Position numbers and translations under genes: made by a program. From assembly GCA_039105265.1 (NCBI GenBank), contig JAPFFF010000002.1, positions 3,658,001 through 3,722,000 of the forward strand: DNA of 64,000 nt, read 5' to 3'. Shown here in pieces: positions 41,328-49,687 of this stretch. Under the pieces are notes generated by a model. It was not told the DNA's origin and searched no databases. It was given only the letters and a program-made list of their open reading frames with translations. The DNA comes from Tritrichomonas musculus (lineage: Eukaryota > Parabasalia > Tritrichomonadida > Tritrichomonadidae). Each line of letters begins with the position of its first letter. Within the stretch, counting starts at the first letter, position 1.

Positions 41328-41696
41328 TTACTTATTCTTTCTTGATTTACTAGCATGAAGAATTATTTCCTTTGGAATTATATCTCCCTTTTTCAATTGA
41401 ATCTGATAGGCTTTTGATTTGACCATATTTTCATTCCTTTCACCTATATAACCAATTATCGATCCAAAAAGTGTGATTTTGTGTACTGAACAATATTTGG
41501 CCACTAAATTCAATATTTCTTTAACGTCCTCATAATCATCCCAATCAATTTTCTTTGCCCAATCAGTAAAGATTATTTTTTTGTTTGATAATTTAAACTT
41601 TGATTTACAAATTTCTGATAATTCAGATATTTCTGTCTTTTTCAATGTTTTATTAAAATAAAGTGAACATTCAATTGGCAAAATTAATTCTGGCAT
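41328..41696 (-). CDS. Unknown 122-residue protein of outer Maverick
   Basis: Begins MPELILPIECSLYF and ends with a basic tail (ASKSRKNK). It has a predicted alpha/beta mix (IIFTDWAKKIDWDDYEDVKEIL) with no recognised motif. It sits between the capsid-like gene and the interrupted protease gene, all on the minus strand, with T-rich sequence just before its ATG. Confidence 0.5.
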   Translation of the reverse strand: MPELILPIECSLYFNKTLKKTEISELSEICKSKFKLSNKKIIFTDWAKKIDWDDYEDVKEILNLVAKYCSVHKITLFGSIIGYIGERNENMVKSKAYQIQLKKGDIIPKEIILHASKSRKNK

Positions 41697-41721
41697 TTTT
41701 ATTTATTGAAAAATTTTTAAT

Positions 41722-42061
41722 TTACATTCTTTTTGATTTATCTTTTGGTACACCAGATTCTACATCTTCATGAACATTCCAATAAGGGTATTTATATGAT
41801 TTAGCTAAATGATATGCACCTTTTTTAATAAAATAATTATAAGTCTCTTGTTCGATTCTTTCCTTCTCAGCTTGACTCATTTTTTTTTTGGGGAGAGTCG
41901 GTTTTTCGGTGTTGATAGAATGTTTTTGAAAACTGGGTGGTGTAGGTGGGAGGGCAGCTGTTTCTAATGATTTGCTCTTTAATTCACGTGCAATTCTTTG
42001 TCTAATATTAGGTACGTCATCTATTGGATAAGGCCATTTACCATCATGCAATAATATCCTT
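41722..42061 (-). pseudogene. Tail part of the protease-encoding gene, cut off by the nested Maverick
   Basis: This reading frame (GKWPYPIDDVPNIRQRIARE, then a proline-rich and charged tail with PLPPTPPS-like wording) ends at the left border of the nested element. The gene's protease-domain part lies on the other side, beginning at 61,037, with the same orientation. The insertion therefore separated the two parts of one gene. No function is seen in the tail itself. Confidence 0.6.
42056..42061. repeat. Left ATCCTT target duplication of nested Maverick
   Basis: ATCCTT directly precedes the AGTAGT end of the nested element and is repeated at 61,037-61,042 directly after its other end. Six base pairs is the usual Maverick duplication length. 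Confidence 0.9.
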
Positions 42062-42386
42062 AGTAGTGATGGTTGTTCCGTTCGAAGGTCAAATAGAAAT
42101 TCATTTATGACCGACACCACTGCCCTAATTTAGAAGGTCATCTAACTATTTTTGAATTGACACTAACTGATACTCATAACTAGGAATAAGTGGTCAGCAT
42201 CATAGGGCCACATTGATGTTCACTTATGATCACTCATGACCGACACCACTGCCCTAATTTAGAAGGCCATCTAACTATTTTTGAATTGACACTAACTGAT
42301 ACTCATAACTAGGAATAATTGATCAGCATCATGGGACTATATAGATGTTCACTTATGACTGCCACTATTGCCCTAGTTTAGAAGGC
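42062..42386 (+). repeat. Left 325-bp terminal inverted repeat of nested Maverick
   Basis: It contains two copies of a unit of about 129 bp (starting near 42,111 and 42,240), each with CCGACACCACTGCCCTAATT and TGACACTAACTGATACTCAT, plus a shorter third partial copy near 42,359. The arm matches the inverted right end throughout. Internal repeats could bind integrase or the terminal protein/polymerase. Confidence 0.92.
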
Positions 42387-42476
42387 CCCTAACTATTTTT
42401 GCATTTATGCATTCGCATTGACCCCAAAAATAAACCTATTTTTAAATTTGAATATTGATTTTTTTATCACCACCAA

Positions 42477-42962
42477 ATGGAATCATCCACAACCCATTTC
42501 AAGGTCTACGAATACATCAACACATTGATTTCCCTATCATCAAAGCCTGATGAATTCTCAAAATGTAATTTCGCAATATTATGTGACAAGTTCCCATTCA
42601 GTTTGAAGAAATCGCTTTACCTTGCGAGGGTCCTATATGTATCACTACAGACTAATACTGAAACCATTAGATTCTACCCAGATAAGCTCAAGGAGATGAA
42701 CCTTGAGAACATATATTTGACATCCAACAGTAGACGTAAATTGAGTATCAACATGCATGAGTTCTTCGTAAATGGGAATACCGAAAAACATGAATTCAAG
42801 GAATGCCCGTATTACAACTATTCGATTGAGAAAACCAATATAAACACCAAGGATCTCATTGGTAAATTACGTGAAAAATACAATATTGTGGAACCTGATG
42901 TATTCATTGGTCAACATCAAGATTTGGTATTGGAAGCAGACCCTGATATTGATTTTGTCTAA
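42477..42962 (+). CDS. Unknown 161-residue Maverick protein
   Basis: First gene inside the left end. It begins MESSTTHFKVYEYINTLISL and continues with a helix-rich part (FPFSLKKSLYLARVLYVSL), then NLENIYLTSNSRRKLSINMHEF and an acidic C-terminus (VLEADPDIDFV). The helical start could be a DNA-binding fold, but I recognise no family. Its last bases overlap the convergent ATPase gene by 4 bp. ATTGATTTTTTTATC lies shortly before the ATG. Confidence 0.65.
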   Translation: MESSTTHFKVYEYINTLISLSSKPDEFSKCNFAILCDKFPFSLKKSLYLARVLYVSLQTNTETIRFYPDKLKEMNLENIYLTSNSRRKLSINMHEFFVNGNTEKHEFKECPYYNYSIEKTNINTKDLIGKLREKYNIVEPDVFIGQHQDLVLEADPDIDFV

Positions 42963-43900
42963 ATCTTACTATATATAACTTGCATATCGTGTTCAACAGT
43001 GTTCACCAATATGAAATCATGTCCAGATAAGGTTTTATATTTTTGCCACAACTCTTCAAATTCGCAAGGAATGCTCACCTGCTGATATATGTAATTGAGT
43101 TTCTGTCGTGAGAACCCATTGAATATGAAGAATGAGGTACAATTATTTTTGTAATCAGTTGGAACACCCTTGAAGAACTGGATGTTGATGTAAACGATTG
43201 AATTCTTATGACGCAACTGTGTTATATAGTTTGTGAAGTATGATGATTTCAACAGCTTACTCTTAATGAAATCCTCACAAAGGATTATCGTGTTGAGTGG
43301 TATATTAGGTTTCCCAAGTTTGTTGATATGAAGGAACTCAAACATTTGCTGCAATTTAGTATCGTCTAATGTAATCTTCCCAACTGAGCTATATTTGTTA
43401 TACAACTCTTTCCATAAATCGAGTTCCTTCAAGTATCGTTCGGCATTACTATCAGCGACAACCTCAATGGGCAAGTTGATGAGTTCACGTTGAGATTCAA
43501 ATGTAGAATCATTTATAATACCATTCTTACTCACATAGACTATCATATGAAATGGGTTATTTTTGAGTCTACTCATTTGAATGATATCACGAATAACTGT
43601 GTGACTCTTACCTTTGCCTTGAGAAGCTACCAGTATGTTCAAAGTATTGTACCAAGCATATATTCCGTTAGCGATTGGTCTTATGGATGCATTCGTGATT
43701 CTATCCCTATTTTTGGAATAGGCTTCACTCATGGCTTCATCAACATCAAACCTCTTGGAAACCGGTTGCTGCTTCTGGAACATAGAACGCAGTTCCTGCT
43801 CAAATGTGTCAAAATCTATTGGCTCTCCACTGGAACTGTCTGATAATTCGATAGATGTATAATCAAAAAGAGTTGGTTGCAGACGTTTATAATACAACAT
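42959..43900 (-). CDS. A32/FtsK-HerA-type genome-packaging ATPase
   Basis: 313 residues. The Walker A motif is in NILVASQGKGKSHTVIRDI (GKGKSH, encoded near 43,605-43,640). A hydrophobic strand ending in acidic residues (NTIILCEDFIKSKL) serves as Walker B, and a conserved QLRHKNSIVYINIQFF segment resembles the sensor region of the family. In Mavericks, virophages and poxviruses this enzyme drives viral DNA into the capsid. Length is normal. The motif TTTATTTTTG lies 5 bp before the ATG. Confidence 0.82.
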   Translation of the reverse strand: MLYYKRLQPTLFDYTSIELSDSSSGEPIDFDTFEQELRSMFQKQQPVSKRFDVDEAMSEAYSKNRDRITNASIRPIANGIYAWYNTLNILVASQGKGKSHTVIRDIIQMSRLKNNPFHMIVYVSKNGIINDSTFESQRELINLPIEVVADSNAERYLKELDLWKELYNKYSSVGKITLDDTKLQQMFEFLHINKLGKPNIPLNTIILCEDFIKSKLLKSSYFTNYITQLRHKNSIVYINIQFFKGVPTDYKNNCTSFFIFNGFSRQKLNYIYQQVSIPCEFEELWQKYKTLSGHDFILVNTVEHDMQVIYSKI

Positions 43901-44080
43901 TTAATCAAAAATAAAGCTTTTTATGCGTATAATGTGCGTCTCAGCTCATCGGTCAACTCAGGTGGTTCATCCTCTGCAGTAAATGATACCAATATTAGCA
44001 GTTCAATTATGTTGGTCGCTAGTATCAACCCTAATAATATATTCATGATGATCTCGCTTGCAAGTGACATTTATGAAAAT

Positions 44081-44713
44081 TTAAATACAAATTTTGAGTG
44101 ATATCGAGTGTCTTATGAGCTCGGTCCATACATGGTTATATCCATATTTCAATTCATTGGATACCCCATTTTTGGATACCAATATCTTATCAATCTTCAT
44201 GTACTTCGAATTTGAAACACAGCCCGTACACCCACTGTCCTCATTTATAACCAACTCAACCTTGTCAGCCTTAGTGAGTATTTTAATGAGCTCCATCAAT
44301 GTGTTGCTATGGCACACAAGATAGTTGTTCATCCTCAATGGATTCGTTTCATAGATACTCAGCAATATCTCGAGGAATTTATTTTTGGTATCCAAGTCCT
44401 CACCATCAAGTTCTATTGAACGTTCTAGAGGAGGATTGTTTATTGGAGCAACTGATGGATATGGACCAGTTGTCGAGGCTGTAGTAAAATTTGCATTCTG
44501 GGTGCCATTTTGAGGATATCCCCCTTCAGTATATCCCATTTGAGGTTGCACTTGAGGTTGCATCTGTGGAACTTGAGGATAATCCCCTTCAGTATAAGCT
44601 ACTGGTTGTACAGGTGGAGGTCTATTCGCAGCAATCTTAATATTCACATTCTGCTCCTGTTTAACACTAGCATCGTTTTCACTTGATAGAATTCTAGCCT
44701 TATGGAGAGTCAT
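44081..44713 (-). CDS. Unknown 210-residue Maverick protein with proline/glutamine-rich N-terminus
   Basis: The first ATG is at 44,711-44,713 (MTLHKARILSSEN). Residues 30-75 are rich in P, Q, G and Y, with two AYTEGDYPQ/GYTEGGYPQ copies, and look disordered. The C-terminal half is folded (YLVCHSNTLMELIKILTKAD, VELVINEDSGCTGCVSNSKY). It lies between the ATPase and capsid genes in the same orientation, so a virion assembly role is plausible. AATATTTTTG precedes the ATG by about 10 bp. Confidence 0.6.
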   Translation of the reverse strand: MTLHKARILSSENDASVKQEQNVNIKIAANRPPPVQPVAYTEGDYPQVPQMQPQVQPQMGYTEGGYPQNGTQNANFTTASTTGPYPSVAPINNPPLERSIELDGEDLDTKNKFLEILLSIYETNPLRMNNYLVCHSNTLMELIKILTKADKVELVINEDSGCTGCVSNSKYMKIDKILVSKNGVSNELKYGYNHVWTELIRHSISLKICI

Positions 44714-44755
44714 TTCCAAAGTACAAAAATATTTTTACCCCTAATGCTATATTTC

Positions 44756-46624
44756 TTAAGCCATTTCTGGGTCAACTTGTGAGCCAGCTGGTGATTCATC
44801 ATCAACATATTCAAGACCATCGAGTGAGAGCTTGAAGTAGGTGTCTCTGCATAAACAGAGTTGTACAGGTGGTGGTCTAACAACAGCTCCACTTGGTTCG
44901 ATAATATTATAATATGTATCATTATTGCCAGTGAATATTGGTTGACCATTGACTTGAATTTGGATATTACCTTTGCCACCATCTAAGCCATCATAACAGT
45001 ATCCAGCAGATGCTCTCTCAGTTTGGACATTGAATACAAATGATGTGGCATCACTCAATGTATTCTTATATCTATTTCCATCAACATCATTCTTGGGCAT
45101 AGTGAAGCTATCCTCAAATTCCTTAGTACATTGGAGTGTGATGCTATCCAAATCGCCAGCTGTTAGTTGACTCTCGAAGAATCTAGCACCAATGGTACTA
45201 ACATTCTCATCTGGGAAGTTCTTACCACCAATATTCAAATAACAATTTTGGTAAACGGGATTCTCAAATACGGTCAAATCGTTGTGATGCTTGGGGAACA
45301 ATAATGACATGCTTGTGACATTTATTAATGGGATATTCAATGTAGATTTGATTCCATTGGATGCAGCAGCAATTGGGAATGCATGATAATCTACCTTTTG
45401 GGATGGAATTATCAGTCCTTCACGTAATATGGATTCGATACCCGCACGAGTGGCTTCACAAACACCATATCCTTGCATGTTGGATTTACATAAAGTGATA
45501 GTCATTCGGTTAACGGTGAGAGTTGCCGGTTGCGATTCATATTTAAGTTCATTATTCTCTTCAACGATTTCAATTGTCATATAGTCTTCAATAGTACCTG
45601 TGTAATCGGGATTATGGCGTGCAATCTCCTTTAAATTCATAGTCTTCTTAATACCGAATTTCTCATATTCCTCATCTGTAAATTCGAAAGTGATTTCAAT
45701 TGGTGTATCATTAACTGGAGTTCCATGTTCGGCACAAATATTGTACTTAAATTTGATTGTATTATCGAATACCCCTGGTATAAGTGCTTCATTACCAATT
45801 TGCGTAAATTGCCTCTTGAGTTTACCACGAGCCTTGATCTCACGCAATTGCTCCAACTGCTTCATTGTAATACGATCATCATCTTCCAAGAATGCCTTCG
45901 CTTCAGCAACCGTATATGGATCAATAACTGCCCATACAAGACCAGCTGGACTGACTTGGAATCTAATAGATAAATCACCAATGATTCCATTGGGGAATAA
46001 ATCGAATGCCTGCAATGCAAGCAAGTCATCAAATGGTATATTCAAATCGAATTCAGTAGTGGTCTTCCCATTGGCTTTGAAATCATTGAGATTAACATAA
46101 ACACCTGCATGAGTTTGACTATAATTTGAAACATTCTCCCATAAGCTGTGAACGAATCTGCGGCGTTTCTTCTCGGTTTCTGGTTTCAAAACTGAGTATA
46201 GGAAGCCCTCACGAATGCATTCATTTTGCTGATATCCAACATTGACATTGTTATGGAGAATCTCAAGCCTGTCGAATAATTGGTTCGAGGACTTGAATCC
46301 CACAAACAATTTGTAGAGGTTATCAGGATCTTCAATCAATTGTAATTTAGCAGTATCGGTGTTCAATTGCAAATCAAGTTTGATGTGGAATGTGAGGAAA
46401 CCTTTATCAACATCACTAATAAAGTGGTCGGGGTGCGTTAATGAAATCTGTGAGTACTGACCTTGATGGAATGGTGCTGGTTGGTCATGGCAATCAACAG
46501 TTCTAAATGAGAAGCTTCTGGTACCATCATTGGTATTAATAATGTTTCTCATCTTCTGGAATGTCTCCATAACATTACCAGCCTCGTACATCAAGTTGTG
46601 AGCTCTTTCGTTCCTATATTTCAT
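44756..46624 (-). CDS. Major capsid protein candidate (double jelly-roll type)
   Basis: 622 residues from the ATG at 46,622-46,624 (MKYRNERAHNLMYEAGN). Upstream sequence in frame overlaps an opposite-strand gene and is not counted. The protein is beta-rich with the features of Polinton capsid proteins: an N-terminal helix, an RSFSFRTVDCHDQPAPF block, EILHNNVNVGYQQNE with ECIREGFLY, FDLNIPFDDLLALQAFDLFP at mid-protein, and paired glycine-containing strands near the C-terminus (INVTSMSLLFPKH, GDLDSITLQC). It is positioned next to the minor capsid gene, as in other Mavericks. Fold assignment is by pattern and would need structure prediction to confirm. Confidence 0.75.
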   Translation of the reverse strand: MKYRNERAHNLMYEAGNVMETFQKMRNIINTNDGTRSFSFRTVDCHDQPAPFHQGQYSQISLTHPDHFISDVDKGFLTFHIKLDLQLNTDTAKLQLIEDPDNLYKLFVGFKSSNQLFDRLEILHNNVNVGYQQNECIREGFLYSVLKPETEKKRRRFVHSLWENVSNYSQTHAGVYVNLNDFKANGKTTTEFDLNIPFDDLLALQAFDLFPNGIIGDLSIRFQVSPAGLVWAVIDPYTVAEAKAFLEDDDRITMKQLEQLREIKARGKLKRQFTQIGNEALIPGVFDNTIKFKYNICAEHGTPVNDTPIEITFEFTDEEYEKFGIKKTMNLKEIARHNPDYTGTIEDYMTIEIVEENNELKYESQPATLTVNRMTITLCKSNMQGYGVCEATRAGIESILREGLIIPSQKVDYHAFPIAAASNGIKSTLNIPLINVTSMSLLFPKHHNDLTVFENPVYQNCYLNIGGKNFPDENVSTIGARFFESQLTAGDLDSITLQCTKEFEDSFTMPKNDVDGNRYKNTLSDATSFVFNVQTERASAGYCYDGLDGGKGNIQIQVNGQPIFTGNNDTYYNIIEPSGAVVRPPPVQLCLCRDTYFKLSLDGLEYVDDESPAGSQVDPEMA

Positions 46625-46670
46625 TTGTACCTTGGAAAAAACCAGGAAATCACATTTTTTTATATACCAA

Positions 46671-46922
46671 ATGGGCATTGGTATCTTCAGGAAGATAAAA
46701 GATGGATTCCGCAAAGTGGGATCTACACTCAGGAATGTCGCGCAGAGAGTTGTTGATAAGCTACCTACAGTTGTCAATGTTGGTAGACAAATCATTGATA
46801 GGGTCAAACCAATTGCAGGATTGATACCTGGTGCAGGTGGACTACTTGATACAATTGATAGAGGTTTGGGAACGGTTGGTAAGGCTGGTGAAATAGGTAA
46901 ATCCATATTGGATAAAGTTTAA
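46671..46922 (+). CDS. Small minor-capsid-like protein (adenovirus pVI/pX-like)
   Basis: 83 residues from the ATG at 46,671 (MGIGIFRKIKDGFRKVGSTL). An amphipathic basic helix is followed by a glycine-rich hydrophobic centre (PIAGLIPGAGGLLDTIDRGL) and a short C-terminal helix. Small proteins of this kind beside the capsid gene in adenoviruses and Mavericks line the inner capsid or disrupt membranes on entry. It is divergent from the capsid gene across 46 bp. T-rich sequence (CATTTTTTTATA) lies before the ATG. Confidence 0.6.
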   Translation: MGIGIFRKIKDGFRKVGSTLRNVAQRVVDKLPTVVNVGRQIIDRVKPIAGLIPGAGGLLDTIDRGLGTVGKAGEIGKSILDKV

Positions 46923-46972
46923 TCATCACCAAATATCCACATACATATGAATTTATTTTTGCCTGTTTTGAA

Positions 46973-47434
46973 ATGAATACAGATAATGTGAAACATTTAG
47001 CCCAATGCGATATTAAGGTCATAAACGATAATAAGCTGGAGCAGCGTACGTTCAACTCAGTAGAGGAGTTCGACCTGTTCTACCAGAAGTACAAGGATAT
47101 GTTCAATGAGAAGACCACCAATTATCTCAATAAAACCTACAAAATTATCACCCCTGAGTGTGAGTACAGGATTACCAAACGCACCGGCAAGGATGGCTCC
47201 AATAATGTGTTTCTCAAGAAAATCTCTAAGCAAGCCGATAACGATAACCTCGTGGAGATCCAATTTGCAAACATTCGAGCTGACATAAATGTATTGCAGT
47301 CATCATTAGATTCGTATTCCAAACGGATTACCACTTTGGAGAACACCATTGGCATGATCACTACAAAAATAAATCAGCTCACCAATACTGTGAATGAATG
47401 TACTGATGCTGTGAACAACCTCCTAAGACATTAA
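46973..47434 (+). CDS. Unknown 153-residue protein with C-terminal coiled coil
   Basis: Begins MNTDNVKHLAQCDIKVIND. The central part is basic (TGKDGSNNVFLKKISKQ) and the last 60 residues form clear heptads (INVLQSSLDSYSKRITTLEN, MITTKINQLTNTVNE). It is probably oligomeric. TTTATTTTTG at 46,952-46,961 lies 11 bp before the ATG. The 3' end overlaps a small convergent gene by 4 bp. Confidence 0.65.
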   Translation: MNTDNVKHLAQCDIKVINDNKLEQRTFNSVEEFDLFYQKYKDMFNEKTTNYLNKTYKIITPECEYRITKRTGKDGSNNVFLKKISKQADNDNLVEIQFANIRADINVLQSSLDSYSKRITTLENTIGMITTKINQLTNTVNECTDAVNNLLRH

Positions 47435-47658
47435 ATTTTTGAATTATTTGGGACTACCTGGTGATTGAGCGAGTGGTGTATCGCTGATGATGTTGATTTA
47501 ATAACTGGGTCATGTATAATACACCCCTTATCTTCATATTTTTGGATTGTAGGTTTGGTACAACTCATGGTTCGCATATTTCGCATGTGGCGTTCCAGGT
47601 GATTGAAATACGTAAGCCCATTAGAATCTTTTAATACACGGCGTTCCTCATAAGACAT
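47431..47658 (-). CDS. Small unknown Maverick protein (75 residues)
   Basis: Starts MSYEERRVLKDSNGLTYFNH and is rich in H, R and S. There is no recognised motif. It is kept because it fills the gap between its neighbours, starts 34 bp from the divergent 47,693 gene, and overlaps the convergent gene by only 4 bp, as compact viral genomes do. Confidence 0.45.
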   Translation of the reverse strand: MSYEERRVLKDSNGLTYFNHLERHMRNMRTMSCTKPTIQKYEDKGCIIHDPVIKSTSSAIHHSLNHQVVPNNSKI

Positions 47659-47692
47659 TTAATCTTGAAAAAACACTTTTTTTCGTATCTAA

Positions 47693-47926
47693 ATGACTGA
47701 ATTGAGTGAATACAAGAAAGAGATTCCAGAGTTGAAGCGCATCAAGCATGATCTCAAGGAGAAGTGCTATTTGTATAAGGGTCATCTCAATAACATCAAA
47801 GGTGGCATGCTGGGTAGCAATGGTCTTGCCGTTCGTGAATCACTGATTGAAGATATTAATAGTTTGAAGGAAAAGGTTGCCAAACTCGAGAATGAGTTAG
47901 CTGAATTATCAAGCGATAACCATTAA
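47693..47926 (+). CDS. Small coiled-coil protein (77 residues)
   Basis: MTELSEYKKEIPELKRIKHD opens a charged helix. A glycine-containing middle (NNIKGGMLGSNG) and a second helix with good heptads (IEDINSLKEKVAKLENELAE) follow. It probably forms a dimer or trimer. The family is unknown. A T-rich stretch (CACTTTTTTTCG) lies before the ATG. Confidence 0.55.
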   Translation: MTELSEYKKEIPELKRIKHDLKEKCYLYKGHLNNIKGGMLGSNGLAVRESLIEDINSLKEKVAKLENELAELSSDNH

Positions 47927-47997
47927 ATTCCCAGGGTCGTAATATTGCTAGGATGTATTCCATACTCCCGATTGAGACCATTATTTTTGCACATTAA

Positions 47998-49260
47998 ATG
48001 ATGCACAAGCTCTCAGTCCCACAGGGGATGACTGATAACAAGAAATCATTCAAGATATTCGATAATGAGTACAAGTCATTGCTCAAGTACCCATTCAAAT
48101 CTAAAATATCAAAATTGGACCCATCACTGTTTATCGTCAACCCCGAGTATCATCATGAACCATTCGTTAAGGACTTCAAATTGAAACCATGTAATTCTTA
48201 TTCAAAACCGGATTTCTCATTTGAACCTGGCTGCTGGGAGGTCGATTTGATGTTTGTGAAGTACACTACGAAGGAACATGGAATACCTCCTGGTTATAAA
48301 TTGGTACCCCATGAAACCATTTACCTCATCATGGTGAATGTCAACACGCGATATCTAATTGTGGAACCGCTTAAGGACAAACTAGCTGATACCATTAAGG
48401 ATGCATACGCCAAAATCATTCTCGATAAATATGATGACTTCAAATTTAATACCATCAAATGTGATGGTGAAAATAATCTACTAAAAGTGCTTGATGTGGC
48501 AAATCAAACTGATGAAAATAGGGAAATAGCCAATGGCACTAAAAATGTGCTATTCAATAAAAATGCACTGATCGTTAATAAATCCAAACATAGCAACTCT
48601 CACAAAATCGTTGATGCAACCATTAGGACACTCCGCAATGCATTCGGTTTAGATAATCGTCGAATTGGAGACCCTTTCCTGATGCAACAGATGGTCCACT
48701 ACTATAACAACACACCGCATCGTTCTCTACGAATGCCCAATCCCAATTATCGAGATGATGAGTATTATGACCAGTATCTGGCTAAAGAGCCTAAGTGGAT
48801 ATACTATACACCCAATCAAATGCAGCACAACCCTGATTTGGAATGGAGATACATCAGGGATTGCCAACGGAGGCTACGTCGAATCAAAAATAATATGCAA
48901 ATGGATGGTCTACTGAGCTATCACAAGGGTAATATCATATTGATCCATTACGATACATCCAAAACTGAGAAGAAGCATGAGAAGCAGAGGCGTGTGTTCA
49001 ATGAGATTGCTGAATTCATAAGATACCATAATGGGAACGTCGAATGCAAATTGCTGAACCCATATCGTAGATTCCAGTTGAATGCTGATAAGCAAGCAGG
49101 AACTGCGTTCTATGTGCCGTATATCAAAACCAAAACTGGTCGAACGCCAATGACTGATGATGAGCGAGCTACTATAACAATCCCCATCATGTACACCCGA
49201 TTCGTGGCACCCAATTATGAATCACTAGGTGAAGACTATAAGCAGTACTTTGCTATCTAA
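47998..49260 (+). CDS. Maverick integrase (rve/DDE family)
   Basis: 420 residues. It has a leader of about 75 residues, then a retroviral-type integrase core. WEVDLMFVKYTTKEHG carries the first catalytic aspartate (about 48,236-48,253). YLIMVNVNTRYLIVEPLKDK forms the central strands, and FNTIKCDGENNLL carries the second. HKIVDATIRTLRNAFG is the helix with the third acidic position. VHYYNNTPHRSLRMPNP is the usual downstream block. The C-terminal 150 residues are basic and likely bind DNA ends. It would insert the element and make 5-6 bp duplications, as seen here. TTATTTTTG at 47,981-47,989 precedes the ATG. Confidence 0.88.
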   Translation: MMHKLSVPQGMTDNKKSFKIFDNEYKSLLKYPFKSKISKLDPSLFIVNPEYHHEPFVKDFKLKPCNSYSKPDFSFEPGCWEVDLMFVKYTTKEHGIPPGYKLVPHETIYLIMVNVNTRYLIVEPLKDKLADTIKDAYAKIILDKYDDFKFNTIKCDGENNLLKVLDVANQTDENREIANGTKNVLFNKNALIVNKSKHSNSHKIVDATIRTLRNAFGLDNRRIGDPFLMQQMVHYYNNTPHRSLRMPNPNYRDDEYYDQYLAKEPKWIYYTPNQMQHNPDLEWRYIRDCQRRLRRIKNNMQMDGLLSYHKGNIILIHYDTSKTEKKHEKQRRVFNEIAEFIRYHNGNVECKLLNPYRRFQLNADKQAGTAFYVPYIKTKTGRTPMTDDERATITIPIMYTRFVAPNYESLGEDYKQYFAI

Positions 49261-49263
49261 TAA

Positions 49264-49596
49264 ATGCCAAAGCGCTATTTCCATACGCAAACCACAGAAT
49301 TTACATTACCTGAGGATTTCATATATAGTCGCAACAAGAAATACATCGTAGTGCAGTATGTAGGGGCTATCGTAAATAAGACCATAATCGGTGATTTAAT
49401 GGTACACTCAGACATTGTTGAATTCGACCCATACTGCGACCACTTCATAATGTTAGCCAACAGGCGGCAAACTAAGTATCGCAAATATGAGATGCTCAAC
49501 AGGACCAAGCGGGATTTCAAAATATGGTTCACAGACCTGTATGGCAATGAGATAAAACCTGATGCATTCGTGCTATCATGCTTGCTAATATATTGA
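49264..49596 (+). CDS. Unknown 110-residue protein following integrase
   Basis: Starts 3 bp after the integrase stop codon (MPKRYFHTQTTEFTLPEDF). It is a small beta-rich basic protein (YIVVQYVGAIVNKTIIGDL, RTKRDFKIWFTDLYGNEI). The beta pattern could be a small SH3-like or chromo-like fold, but I recognise no family. The spacing suggests co-expression with the integrase. Confidence 0.6.
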   Translation: MPKRYFHTQTTEFTLPEDFIYSRNKKYIVVQYVGAIVNKTIIGDLMVHSDIVEFDPYCDHFIMLANRRQTKYRKYEMLNRTKRDFKIWFTDLYGNEIKPDAFVLSCLLIY

Positions 49597-49687
49597 ATAT
49601 AGAATGCAGTTCGCTAGCGCTCGGCAATGAAATTGCTTCCTGCTTGGGTTACCGAATAAGCCTCTAAATGAGTTTATTTTTGGGTAA

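Noticed and set aside
46625-46906. Longer N-terminus for the major capsid protein
   Set aside because: The added 94 residues are antisense to the minor capsid-like gene and have no capsid character; the ATG at 46,622-46,624 is preferred.
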